Source: an uncultured bacterium (lineage in GTDB: Bacteria; Cyanobacteriota; Vampirovibrionia; Gastranaerophilales; Gastranaerophilaceae). From it: a DNA stretch of 6,080 nucleotides. Positions 1 to 6,080 of the stretch are shown in pieces (position 1 is the first letter of the stretch; each line of letters opens with the position of its first letter). A program made the position numbers and the translations under genes. The stretch lies in assembly GCA_900555175.1 (NCBI GenBank), contig USJT01000075.1, positions 1 through 6,080 of the forward strand, read 5' to 3'. The notes beneath the pieces were generated by a model that ran no database searches, had not been told where the DNA came from, and worked only from the letters and a program-made list of their open reading frames with translations.

Positions 1-1974
1 GCCGTAAACGTTCAAACAATGGTATTCGGGAACATGGGCGATGACTGTGCAACAGGTGTTTCATTTACTAGAAACCCGTCAACTGGTGAAAATAAATTCT
101 ACGGTGAATACTTAACAAATGCTCAAGGTGAAGACGTTGTTGCAGGTATCAGAACACCAAAACCAATTGCGGAATTGGAACATGAAATGCCTGAACTTTA
201 CAAACAATACGTTGATATTGCTAAAAAACTTGAAAAAGGTTATAAAGATGTTCAAGATATGGAATTTACAATTGAAAGAGGTAAATTGTATATCCTGCAA
301 ACTCGTAACGGTAAAAGAACAGCAAAAGCATCTGTTAGAATTGCCGTTGAAATGTGCGAAGAAGGAATTATTGATAAAGAAAGAGCAATAGAACTTGTTG
401 ATGCAAACCAACTTTATCAGGTACTTCTTCCTGACTTTGATCCGGCAGCTAAAAAAGAAGCTCATAAAATTGCACAAGGTCTTGCAGCATCTCCTGGCGC
501 AGCAGTCGGTAAAATCGTTTTCGATACAGAAGAAGCAGCAAAACGCGGTAAAGCAGGTGAAAAAGTTATATTAGTAAGAATTGAAACTTGTCCTGATGAT
601 ATTCACGGTATGATAGAATCACAAGGTGTTTTAACACTAAGAGGCGGTATGACATCTCACGCTGCAGTTGTTGCAAAAGGTATGGGAAAACCTTGTGTTG
701 CAGGTTGTGAAGATTTACAAATCGACCTTAAAAATGAAACTCTTACAGCAGCTGACGGAACTGTTTATCACAAAGACGATATCATTTCTCTTGACGGTGG
801 TACAGGTGAAGTTATGGCAGGTTCTGTTCATTTAGTTCCGCCTAAAATGGATGAAAACTTCAACAAATTGTTCAAATGGGTTGACGAAACTAAATTGTTA
901 AGCGTAAGAGCTAACGCAGATACTCCTGCTGATGTTGCAAAAGCTTTGGAACTTGGTGCTGAAGGTGTTGGCTTGTGCCGTACAGAACACATGTTTATGG
1001 ATCCTTCAAGACTTCCTTGGGTTCAAAAAATGATTATTGCAGGTACTCCGGAAGCAAGAAAAGAAGCTTTGGATCACTTATTACCAATGCAATACAGTGA
1101 TTTCTACGCAATGTTCAAGGCTTTAGGCGAAAAATCAATGACAATAAGACTTTTAGATCCGCCACTTCACGAATTCTTACCTGATAAAGAAGAATTAATC
1201 GCAAAAGTAGCAACTAAAAAAGCTAAAGGCGAAGATTACAAAGAAGATGAAAAACTTCTTAACATCGTTGAAGCTATGTCTGAATCTAACCCAATGATGG
1301 GCTTGAGAGGTTGCCGTTTAGGTTTAACTTATCCTGAAATCAACGAAATGCAAGTTAGAGCAATATTTACGGCTGCTTGCGATTTGAAAAAAGAAGGACT
1401 TGATGTTAAACCTGAAGTTATGATTCCGCTTGTAGGTCACGTTAACGAACTTAAAACAGTTCAAACAGTTCTTGAACGTGTTGCAAAAGAAGTTATGGAC
1501 GAAAAAGGTGTTATCGTTGATTACATGTTCGGAACCATGATTGAAATTCCGCGTGCAGCTCTAACTGCTGATCAAATCGCTAAATACGCAGAGTTCTTCT
1601 CATTCGGGACAAACGACTTGACTCAAATGACATTCGGATATTCAAGAGATGACGCAGAAGGTAAATTCTTACAAAACTATGTAGAACAAAAAATCCTTCC
1701 TGCAAACCCATTCCAAACTCTTGATCAGGAAGGTGTCGGTCAATTGATGAAGATAGCTCTTGATAAAGCTCTAAAAGTAAGACCGCATCTAAAACGCGGT
1801 ATTTGCGGAGAACACGGCGGCGATCCTGCTTCAGTTAAATTCTGCCACAGAATTGGATTGAACTATGTATCTTGCTCACCGTTCAGAGTACCGCAAGCAA
1901 GACTGGCAGCTGCTCAAGCTGTTATTGAATTCAAACACAGCAAAGAAGAAGAAGGACCACTTGGTTGCAAATAA
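1..1974 (+). CDS. ppdK: Pyruvate, phosphate dikinase, C-terminal ~657 residues (5' end outside window)
   Basis: The enzyme interconverts pyruvate + ATP + Pi and PEP + AMP + PPi in the cytoplasm. In anaerobes it often works in glycolysis as a PPi-linked replacement for pyruvate kinase. The frame is open from base 1 to the TAA at 1972-1974, so the in-frame ATG at 19 is internal and not the start. Visible in order: the end of the ATP-grasp domain (residues ~1-100, with TRNPSTGE and LQTRNGKRT); the swivelling phosphohistidine domain with GGMTSHAAVVAKGMG, catalytic His at visible residue 220 and the Thr two places before it that regulatory kinases target in other PPDKs; then the PEP/pyruvate TIM barrel with GLCRTEHMF, RLLDPPLHEFLP, SFGTNDLTQM and RGICGEHGG (catalytic Cys ~602). 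The His-Cys spacing matches the family, and comparison with the ~875-residue enzyme suggests that about 235 N-terminal residues lie upstream. All key residues are present and no frameshift is seen. Identity is very secure; the physiological direction of the reaction is not shown. Confidence 0.98.
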   Translation, partial: AVNVQTMVFGNMGDDCATGVSFTRNPSTGENKFYGEYLTNAQGEDVVAGIRTPKPIAELEHEMPELYKQYVDIAKKLEKGYKDVQDMEFTIERGKLYILQTRNGKRTAKASVRIAVEMCEEGIIDKERAIELVDANQLYQVLLPDFDPAAKKEAHKIAQGLAASPGAAVGKIVFDTEEAAKRGKAGEKVILVRIETCPDDIHGMIESQGVLTLRGGMTSHAAVVAKGMGKPCVAGCEDLQIDLKNETLTAADGTVYHKDDIISLDGGTGEVMAGSVHLVPPKMDENFNKLFKWVDETKLLSVRANADTPADVAKALELGAEGVGLCRTEHMFMDPSRLPWVQKMIIAGTPEARKEALDHLLPMQYSDFYAMFKALGEKSMTIRLLDPPLHEFLPDKEELIAKVATKKAKGEDYKEDEKLLNIVEAMSESNPMMGLRGCRLGLTYPEINEMQVRAIFTAACDLKKEGLDVKPEVMIPLVGHVNELKTVQTVLERVAKEVMDEKGVIVDYMFGTMIEIPRAALTADQIAKYAEFFSFGTNDLTQMTFGYSRDDAEGKFLQNYVEQKILPANPFQTLDQEGVGQLMKIALDKALKVRPHLKRGICGEHGGDPASVKFCHRIGLNYVSCSPFRVPQARLAAAQAVIEFKHSKEEEGPLGCK

Positions 1975-1977
1975 GCG

Positions 1978-1993
1978 TAAGCGTGCCGCTTAA
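1978..1993. repeat. REP-like hairpin repeat, copy 1
   Basis: TAAGCGTGCCGCTTAA forms a perfect 6-bp stem (TAAGCG/CGCTTA) around a TGC loop. It lies directly after ppdK; the ppdK stop codon itself begins another TAAGCG (1972-1977), so two TAAGCG hexamers stand in tandem. An identical copy starts 63 bases downstream. There is no T tract after it, so it is a poor terminator by itself. It may protect or process the 3' end of ppdK mRNA, or be a dispersed repeat; both are inferences. Confidence 0.75.
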
Positions 1994-2010
1994 CCCACAA
2001 CTCGGGTTTT
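1992..2010 (+). other. Small stem-loop followed by four T, weak terminator candidate
   Basis: AACCC (1992-1996) pairs with GGGTT (2004-2008) over a 7-base loop and is followed by a short run of T. The stem has only five pairs and overlaps the end of the first TAAGCG hairpin, so the two structures share bases. It could give partial termination after ppdK, but the much stronger structure at 2097-2130 is the likelier end point. Confidence 0.3.
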
Positions 2011-2040
2011 GCATAAACTTATCAAGGATAAAACTAAAGA

Positions 2041-2056
2041 TAAGCGTGCCGCTTAA
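2041..2056. repeat. REP-like hairpin repeat, copy 2
   Basis: This is an identical copy of TAAGCGTGCCGCTTAA. Similarity to copy 1 continues for a few more bases (AACCCACAA against AATCCATAA) and then fades. A further half site, TAAGCG at 2070-2075, follows without a partner arm. CTTATC at 2018-2023 can pair with GATAAG at 2039-2044, so an alternative stem competes with this hairpin. Confidence 0.75.
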
Positions 2057-2096
2057 TCCATAATAAAAATAAGCGAGCAACTGAATCTCCAAATAA

Positions 2097-2130
2097 AAAA
2101 AGACGGAAATTAAAAAATTTCCGTCTTTTT
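2097..2130. terminator. Bidirectional intrinsic terminator between ppdK and the glutaredoxin gene
   Basis: AGACGGAAATT (2101-2111) and its exact reverse complement (2116-2126) form an 11-bp stem with an AAAA loop. Flanking A (2097-2100) and T (2127-2130) runs lengthen the stem by four pairs and give a U tract on both strands. It lies between convergent genes, 123 bases after the ppdK stop and 16 bases after the glutaredoxin stop, so it should end transcription from both sides. Confidence 0.93.
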
Positions 2131-2145
2131 ATTTACCTTTTTTAT

Positions 2146-2406
2146 TTATTCTATAATTTCTTTAAGTTTTCCGCTTTTATACATAGCTTCCAAATCATCA
2201 TATCCGCCGACATAATGACCATTTATAATAATTTGAGGAACTGTCATAATTGGTCTTTCATATTTTTCGGATAATTCTTTTGTTACTTCATCAAAAGAAT
2301 CATCAATATTGTGTTCCTCATAGGCCAAGCCTAAAGTTTTCAAAAGTTTTTTGGACTTAATGCAATATGGGCATGTAGAAGATGTGTAAATATCAATTTT
2401 ATTCAT
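2146..2406 (-). CDS. grxC: Glutaredoxin, GrxC type, 86 residues
   Basis: A small cytoplasmic thiol-disulfide oxidoreductase that reduces protein disulfides and glutathione mixed disulfides. The protein is a complete thioredoxin fold of normal length for GrxC. It has the dithiol active site CPYC (Cys12, Cys15) after the first strand, the cis-proline loop TVPQI (Pro57), which holds the substrate, and the GGYDD turn (67-71) that contacts glutathione. The only cysteines are the two of the active site. The start at 2406 is supported by a perfect AAAGGAGG ribosome site at 2411-2418, close to the ATG (4 bases). It follows the Ycf45-like gene by 54 bases in the same direction, has a good promoter of its own, and ends at a strong terminator. 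Whether glutathione or another thiol reduces it cannot be told from this window. Confidence 0.95.
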   Translation of the reverse strand: MNKIDIYTSSTCPYCIKSKKLLKTLGLAYEEHNIDDSFDEVTKELSEKYERPIMTVPQIIINGHYVGGYDDLEAMYKSGKLKEIIE

Positions 2407-2429
2407 AAAACCTCCTTTAAATTTAGGTT

Positions 2430-2459
2430 ATTATAAACAAAAAATATTTAACATAGCAA
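2430..2459 (-). promoter_or_regulatory. Sigma70-type promoter for the glutaredoxin gene
   Basis: On the minus strand, TTGCTA (2454-2459) and a perfect TATAAT (2430-2435) are separated by 18 bases. Transcription would start near 2423, leaving a leader of about 17 bases that contains the ribosome site. The -35 box abuts the stop codon of the upstream Ycf45-like gene. No terminator is seen between the two genes, so read-through from upstream is also possible. Confidence 0.65.
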
Positions 2460-2460
2460 A

Positions 2461-4083
2461 TCAGTTATTAAAATCTTTACCGCCAACAATTCTCAAATGT
2501 CTGTTGCTGCCTTCTCCAACAGATTTACTTGTCAAATTATGTTCAACAAGTTCATGTTGCAACTTTCTAATATGTTGATTTTGCGGGGTCAATTCCACAT
2601 GCTCAGCACCTGCAAGAATTTTATTAATTGCAGCTTTTGCTTCATCCAAAGCACGTTCTGCATCATCATAATACCCGCATAAAGTTTCTGATGCTTCTGT
2701 TATTTGCAAAGCTTCTTTTAATACTTTTTGAATTTGAGCCATTGAATTTGTTTTTACATAAAATATCTGAAGCCTGTAATCATTTGCAGTACTCAAAACT
2801 TTTGCTCCGCCTTTTATGAAGTTTTTATGAGCAATTACAATATCAGCATCTTCAAGATTACGTGTAATTTCGGCTTTCAAATCAAGTCTTTCAATAACTT
2901 TTTCAACAATAGTTCTTGAAACAGCATAAAGATATATTTTCTTTATCCCTTTAACTTCTTCGACATATTTTTGGCGTGAAAAACCAAACTTCAAGCTATC
3001 AGAATTATGTTCAGGCTGAATTTTTTGTTCAAGTTTGTTAATCTCTTTTGGAATATCCGAAATTCCCGGTTCATGTTTTTCTTCAACCTGCGGTTGAGCA
3101 TCATAAGACTTATCAACCTTTCTGATTTCAGGTCTTATCGGCCAGCCTCTTAAGATATAATCAACAGCTTCTGCCGTATTTTTATAAACCGCAAGAGTAT
3201 TTCTGTCCAAAATTTCAATAACAACATCAAATGTCGGTTGTTTTTCTCTTTCCAAAACAGTTTTTTGAGAAGCTCTACGTTTAGCCTCATCATCACCCAA
3301 AGTAACTGATTGAATACCACCGACCAAATCTGATAATGTAGGGTTTTTAATCAAATTTTCCAAACTATTACCATGGGCAGTTGCAATCAGCATAACCCCA
3401 CGTTCGGCAATTGTACGTGCAGCTTGCGCTTCTTCTTCCGTACCGATTTCATCGACAACGATAACTTCAGGTGTGTGATTTTCAACTGCCTCAATCATAA
3501 TATCTTTTTGGAACTGCGGTTGAGTAACCTGCATACGTCTTGCATGACCTATTGCAGGATGCGGAGTATCTCCATCGCCTGCAATTTCATTTGACGTATC
3601 AACAATTACAACACGTTTTCCGAGTTCATCTGCAACCAATCTTGAAATTTCTCTCAATTTAGTAGTTTTACCGACTCCCGGACGACCTAAAAACAGGATA
3701 CTTTTATTCATCATACAAATATCTTTTATACAATCAATAGTACCTGTAACAACTCTACCAATACGGCAAGTAAGACCAATAATTTTGCCTTGTCTGTTTC
3801 TTATCGCACTGATTCTGTGAAGAGTTCCGGGAATACCGGAACGGTTATCAGATGTAAAATCTTGAATTCTTGAGGTTATATAATTAATATCATCTTCCGT
3901 AACAAATTCATCACCAAGATATTCTATTTTGCCGCCTGCATGACGAATTTCAGGAGTTCTACCAATATCCAAAACAATTTCGATTACATCTTCCATTTTG
4001 TCATAAGAGATGTGCTTCCTGACCTTGTCAGGCAAAACTTCTATCAAGCGATCTAAATCATTTTGAAATTGTAAGCTGGTCAT
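2461..4083 (-). CDS. Ycf45-like protein: SpoIIIAA-type AAA ATPase with C-terminal R3H domain, 540 residues
   Basis: Predicted cytoplasmic ATPase that binds single-stranded nucleic acid; the exact role of the family is not known to me. Residues ~1-115 form the SpoIIIAA-like N-terminal part. Residues ~125-315 hold the P-loop ATPase with Walker A GRPGVGKTT (133-141) and Walker B VIVVDEIG (207-214), followed by IATAHG. A charged, proline-containing linker (~325-380) leads to a small alpha/beta region (~385-480). The R3H domain closes the protein, with the signature Arg-x3-His in HIRKLQHELVEHN. SpoIIIAA of spore formers is much shorter and lacks R3H, so this is the cyanobacterial/plastid Ycf45 architecture. 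I chose the ATG at 4083. The frame stays open to a TTG at 4152, but the added residues are basic, unlike the family, and have no good ribosome site. AGAAAGG at 4095-4101 sits 11 bases before the chosen ATG. Confidence 0.9.
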   Translation of the reverse strand: MTSLQFQNDLDRLIEVLPDKVRKHISYDKMEDVIEIVLDIGRTPEIRHAGGKIEYLGDEFVTEDDINYITSRIQDFTSDNRSGIPGTLHRISAIRNRQGKIIGLTCRIGRVVTGTIDCIKDICMMNKSILFLGRPGVGKTTKLREISRLVADELGKRVVIVDTSNEIAGDGDTPHPAIGHARRMQVTQPQFQKDIMIEAVENHTPEVIVVDEIGTEEEAQAARTIAERGVMLIATAHGNSLENLIKNPTLSDLVGGIQSVTLGDDEAKRRASQKTVLEREKQPTFDVVIEILDRNTLAVYKNTAEAVDYILRGWPIRPEIRKVDKSYDAQPQVEEKHEPGISDIPKEINKLEQKIQPEHNSDSLKFGFSRQKYVEEVKGIKKIYLYAVSRTIVEKVIERLDLKAEITRNLEDADIVIAHKNFIKGGAKVLSTANDYRLQIFYVKTNSMAQIQKVLKEALQITEASETLCGYYDDAERALDEAKAAINKILAGAEHVELTPQNQHIRKLQHELVEHNLTSKSVGEGSNRHLRIVGGKDFNN

Positions 4084-4094
4084 TTTCTTTTCTG

Positions 4095-4101
4095 CCTTTC
4101 T
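4095..4101 (-). promoter_or_regulatory. Ribosome binding site that decides the Ycf45-like start
   Basis: On the minus strand AGAAAGG lies 11 bases before the ATG at 4083. The spacing is long but close to the 12 bases seen for AAAGGA before the divergent gene at 4401. It favours the ATG over the upstream TTG at 4152. Confidence 0.6.
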
Positions 4102-4103
4102 TC

Positions 4104-4124
4104 TATTTTGTATATTACAAAATA
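4104..4124. promoter_or_regulatory. 21-base perfect palindrome, operator or leader hairpin
   Basis: TATTTTGTA (4104-4112) and TACAAAATA (4116-4124) are exact inverted repeats around TAT. The element lies 20 bases before the Ycf45-like start and just upstream of its ribosome site. It overlaps TATACA (minus strand, 4109-4114), which with TTGGCC (4131-4136, 16-base spacing) makes a weak proximal promoter; a repressor bound here would cover that -10 box. In RNA it would be a 9-bp hairpin with a 3-base loop. The symmetry is certain; the operator role is inference and no regulator family is assigned. Confidence 0.5.
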
Positions 4125-4139
4125 ATAACCGGCCAATAC

Positions 4140-4156
4140 TCCGTACGCGCAACGGA
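4140..4156. other. Small GC-rich stem-loop in the divergent intergenic region
   Basis: TCCGT (4140-4144) pairs with ACGGA (4152-4156) around the loop ACGCGCA. Together with CCGGCC just before (4129-4134) it makes a GC-rich island of about 28 bases in otherwise very AT-rich DNA. If transcription begins at the distal promoter near 4194, the island would be in the leader of the Ycf45-like mRNA. Function is unknown. Confidence 0.35.
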
Positions 4157-4200
4157 ACAAATTTTTAATATTTACAAATTTTCTTCATCTTTCTATTTAT

Positions 4201-4209
4201 ATTATACCA
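4201..4209 (-). promoter_or_regulatory. Extended -10 promoter for the Ycf45-like gene
   Basis: On the minus strand TGGTATAAT is a perfect -10 box with the extended TGn element. The region 16-18 bases upstream has no good -35 box, as is usual for extended -10 promoters. Transcription would start near 4194 and give a leader of about 110 bases containing the GC-rich stem-loop and the 21-base palindrome. Confidence 0.55.
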
Positions 4210-4306
4210 CTTTTTTTCAAAATCTCATCATTTTATCTTATTACTTTTGTAGTATTTTTATTTTACTTAAATTTTTGGATTTATAGCCTTCTAAATTATT
4301 AACAAA

Positions 4307-4315
4307 TGTTACAAT
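4307..4315 (+). promoter_or_regulatory. Candidate extended -10 promoter for the gene at 4401
   Basis: TGTTACAAT matches the extended -10 pattern TGnTATAAT with one mismatch and has no convincing -35 partner. A second option is TTAACA (4299-4304) with TATTTT (4322-4327) at 17 bases. Either would start transcription near 4322-4335 and leave a leader of about 65-80 bases. The surrounding 4157-4380 stretch is AT-rich and I see no coding frame in it. Confidence 0.4.
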
Positions 4316-4382
4316 AAATTATATTTTTTTAAAGATTATAAAAATAAATTCCGTAATAAGTAAATGAACGTTACTGGTTTTG

Positions 4383-4388
4383 AAAGGA
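4383..4388 (+). promoter_or_regulatory. Ribosome binding site for the gene at 4401
   Basis: AAAGGA lies 12 bases before the ATG at 4401. The spacing is long, but no other start codon of the frame lies closer to it except a TTG at 4380 that overlaps the upstream side of the site, and an in-frame stop occurs at 4365. This fixes the start at 4401. Confidence 0.6.
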
Positions 4389-4400
4389 AAATCGAAAACA

Positions 4401-6080
4401 ATGGGATTAGCAGCAGGACAAGCAAGATTATTGACAATCACAGCGAGGAAATCAGACTGTGAATATCAATCAATGCGATTATCTCACCAGAAGATTGCAT
4501 TGTCCAGAGAGCTTACTGACCTTTCAAACGAATATCAAAATTCATTAAATCAAACAAAATTAATATACGATTATTATGGCACAGGTGATACAAGCAATCC
4601 TTTATCATACGGAATATTAATGACACCTTCTGCATTAAACGATTATATGCCTACAATATTATCAGACTCTATGGGCAGAGCAACATTAAACGAAAAATAT
4701 GCTGCTGCTGCACGTTTTGCAGGTATTCCGCAAGAAGGTTTAGGAACATTACCTTCAGAAACTATGCGTCAAGCATTTATTGAAGGTTTGTACAACAGCG
4801 GTTTAATAACAGAAACTTTGAAAAATACAATTCAAGGTTTGCCGTATAACCAAGCTGCAGGCTTAGGCGGAGATACAACTGTTGCACTTCAAACTCAAGA
4901 TGTTACAGTTGAAGAATTAGCAAAAATTTTAGATGAATATTCAGTTAATCCGACAAATACAAACTTTAATAAAGATATCACAAACGGTGTAACTCTTTAT
5001 AATAACACCACTAAAGAATATTACCAAAATGGAGAAGGTAACGTTGCTTCCAACTTTAAAGAACTCAACGGTTCCGGACAAATCACTCTTGGAGATATCT
5101 TAAGCGGTGATGTCACACTTATTGCGCAAACTGCAGGAAACAAAACAGGTTTAATTGGTTTTGCAGGCGGTGCAATTGACGCAATTACATCATCAACTGT
5201 ATGGGAAGATATGTTCAGTACATTAGACTCACTTCTTGATACAGGAGATCCATACACTCAACAAGCACTTGAATATGCAAGAACAAATATCGAAGTCTTA
5301 CTAAGTAATAATTGTAATATTGACGGCAAAAGTGATAATGCCGAAGAAAATAAATGGCAATTCTTTAATGACGATGATATGGGTAACTTTGTACATAGAC
5401 TCCAAACCCGTAAAAAGAATAATACAGAAGTTATAAATTCAACTAACAATTGGTTATCCGGATCAGAATCAGGAACAGGTTATATTGGTCTTGTAGCTTA
5501 TGGTAACACAGATACAGGTAAGGATGATAATGAGGGTCGTTCATCTGCAATAGGTATTAACATTAGCAGTATCATGAAAGCATATTTAACTTACTTTTAT
5601 GATTACATGAACGGCGTATCTGCAAAAGACTCAAACGGTATTGATAAATATTACGTTGGCGACAAACTTTCAACTTCATCACTTATCGATAATAATACAA
5701 CATTAACAATTACAACAGGTAAATCTATTTCAAGTGATGATTTAGCTCAAGCAACTTTCTATGATGCATTATTTAACCAAATATGTACAAACGGCTGGAC
5801 AGAAAATACCCAAATTGATGATAATGAATATCTTCAAGAAATGTTGCAAAACGGTATGTTATATATATCGAAAGTAAAAGATGACGGATATTATTATCAA
5901 GGGAATTACGCAACAGATACATACATAAAAGAAGTTTCTGACGATACATATATTGCACAAGCTGAAGCTAAATATAATACAGAAAAGGCAAAATTAAATA
6001 CAAAAGAAGAAACTCTTGATATGAAAATGAAAAACTTGGATACAGAAATTTCTTCACTGACGACAGAATACGATACAGTT
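4401..6080 (+). CDS. Unrecognised large protein with helical ends, possibly surface or filament-like (3' end outside window)
   Basis: I do not recognise this family with confidence. The frame is open for 560 codons to the window edge, with codon use like that of ppdK, so it is a real gene. The N terminus (MGLAAGQARLLTITARK, then to about residue 58) has no signal peptide and reads as a long polar helix. The middle (~60-510) is rich in Asn, Thr, Asp, Gly and Tyr, includes a Gly/Ala-rich patch (~250-262), and has no clear membrane segment. Residues 304-315 (NCNIDGKSDNAE) match the EF-hand calcium loop pattern at positions 1, 3, 5, 6, 9 and 12. Residues ~520-560 are Lys/Glu/Leu-rich and look like the start of a coiled coil. 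Only three cysteines occur (20, 305, 462). Helical ends around a variable polar middle recall flagellin-like or type III-exported proteins, but this is an analogy and not a homology claim. It is divergent from the Ycf45-like gene. Confidence 0.85.
   Translation, partial: MGLAAGQARLLTITARKSDCEYQSMRLSHQKIALSRELTDLSNEYQNSLNQTKLIYDYYGTGDTSNPLSYGILMTPSALNDYMPTILSDSMGRATLNEKYAAAARFAGIPQEGLGTLPSETMRQAFIEGLYNSGLITETLKNTIQGLPYNQAAGLGGDTTVALQTQDVTVEELAKILDEYSVNPTNTNFNKDITNGVTLYNNTTKEYYQNGEGNVASNFKELNGSGQITLGDILSGDVTLIAQTAGNKTGLIGFAGGAIDAITSSTVWEDMFSTLDSLLDTGDPYTQQALEYARTNIEVLLSNNCNIDGKSDNAEENKWQFFNDDDMGNFVHRLQTRKKNNTEVINSTNNWLSGSESGTGYIGLVAYGNTDTGKDDNEGRSSAIGINISSIMKAYLTYFYDYMNGVSAKDSNGIDKYYVGDKLSTSSLIDNNTTLTITTGKSISSDDLAQATFYDALFNQICTNGWTENTQIDDNEYLQEMLQNGMLYISKVKDDGYYYQGNYATDTYIKEVSDDTYIAQAEAKYNTEKAKLNTKEETLDMKMKNLDTEISSLTTEYDTV

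Noticed and set aside
112..477. Open frames inside ppdK on the minus strand (112-477) and in another plus frame (119-391)
   Set aside because: Both overlap the unmistakable ppdK coding frame, have no ribosome site and give low-complexity protein typical of shadow frames.
1978..2056. CRISPR-like repeat and spacer unit
   Set aside because: Only two 16-base repeats are present, the interval is 47 bases and no regular third repeat follows; the hairpin form fits a REP-like element better.
2497..3594. Plus-strand open frames opposite the Ycf45-like gene (2497-2682, 2628-2819, 3373-3594)
   Set aside because: They are antisense to a conserved ATPase/R3H gene and show no domain or ribosome site.
4084..4152. 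Extension of the Ycf45-like protein by 23 residues to a TTG start at 4152
   Set aside because: The added residues are basic and unlike the family, the TTG has no good ribosome site, and the extension would run through the GC-rich stem-loop and the 21-base palindrome. The ATG at 4083 has a ribosome site.
4165..4188. Seven-codon leader peptide (MKKICKY) on the minus strand
   Set aside because: It has no convincing ribosome site and no regulatory codon pattern or attenuator structure next to it; such short frames are common in AT-rich DNA.
5021..5958. Minus-strand open frames opposite the orphan gene (5021-5257, 5258-5449, 5773-5958)
   Set aside because: They lack ribosome sites and recognisable motifs; the plus frame is continuous for 560 codons with the same codon preferences as ppdK.

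Overview
The window looks like chromosomal DNA from an AT-rich bacterium. It holds three genes that can be named to family and one long open frame that I do not recognise. The taxon is an inference. A full-length SpoIIIAA-like ATPase fused to an R3H domain (the Ycf45 type known from cyanobacteria and algal plastids) next to a bacterial-type pyruvate phosphate dikinase, in low-GC DNA, fits a non-photosynthetic relative of cyanobacteria (Melainabacteria/Vampirovibrionia, e.g. Gastranaerophilales). A Firmicute-like origin is not excluded. No tRNA, rRNA, CRISPR array, transposase or other mobile gene is visible.

Layout: (1) 1-1974, + strand, the last ~657 codons of ppdK, cut by the left edge. (2) 1975-2096, a short spacer with two perfect copies of a 16-base REP-like hairpin plus extra TAAGCG half sites. 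(3) 2097-2130, a strong symmetrical terminator shared by the convergent genes on either side. (4) 2146-2406, - strand, a small glutaredoxin with its own good promoter. (5) 2461-4083, - strand, the Ycf45-like AAA/R3H protein, 54 bases upstream of the glutaredoxin gene and in the same direction. (6) 4084-4400, a 317-base AT-rich divergent intergenic region with candidate extended -10 promoters facing both ways, a 21-base perfect palindrome close to the Ycf45-like start, and a small GC-rich hairpin. (7) 4401-6080, + strand, 560 codons of an open frame that runs off the right edge. It encodes a large, cysteine-poor, Asn/Thr/Asp/Tyr-rich protein with no signal peptide and with helical, probably coiled-coil ends.

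How the genes relate: PPDK links pyruvate/PEP with ATP/AMP and PPi/Pi. Glutaredoxin serves thiol redox balance. The Ycf45-like protein is a predicted nucleic-acid-binding ATPase of unknown role. Nothing in the sequence ties these into one pathway; the glutaredoxin and Ycf45-like genes may be partly co-transcribed. The part most likely to be undescribed is the orphan protein at 4401-6080 and its divergent control region.
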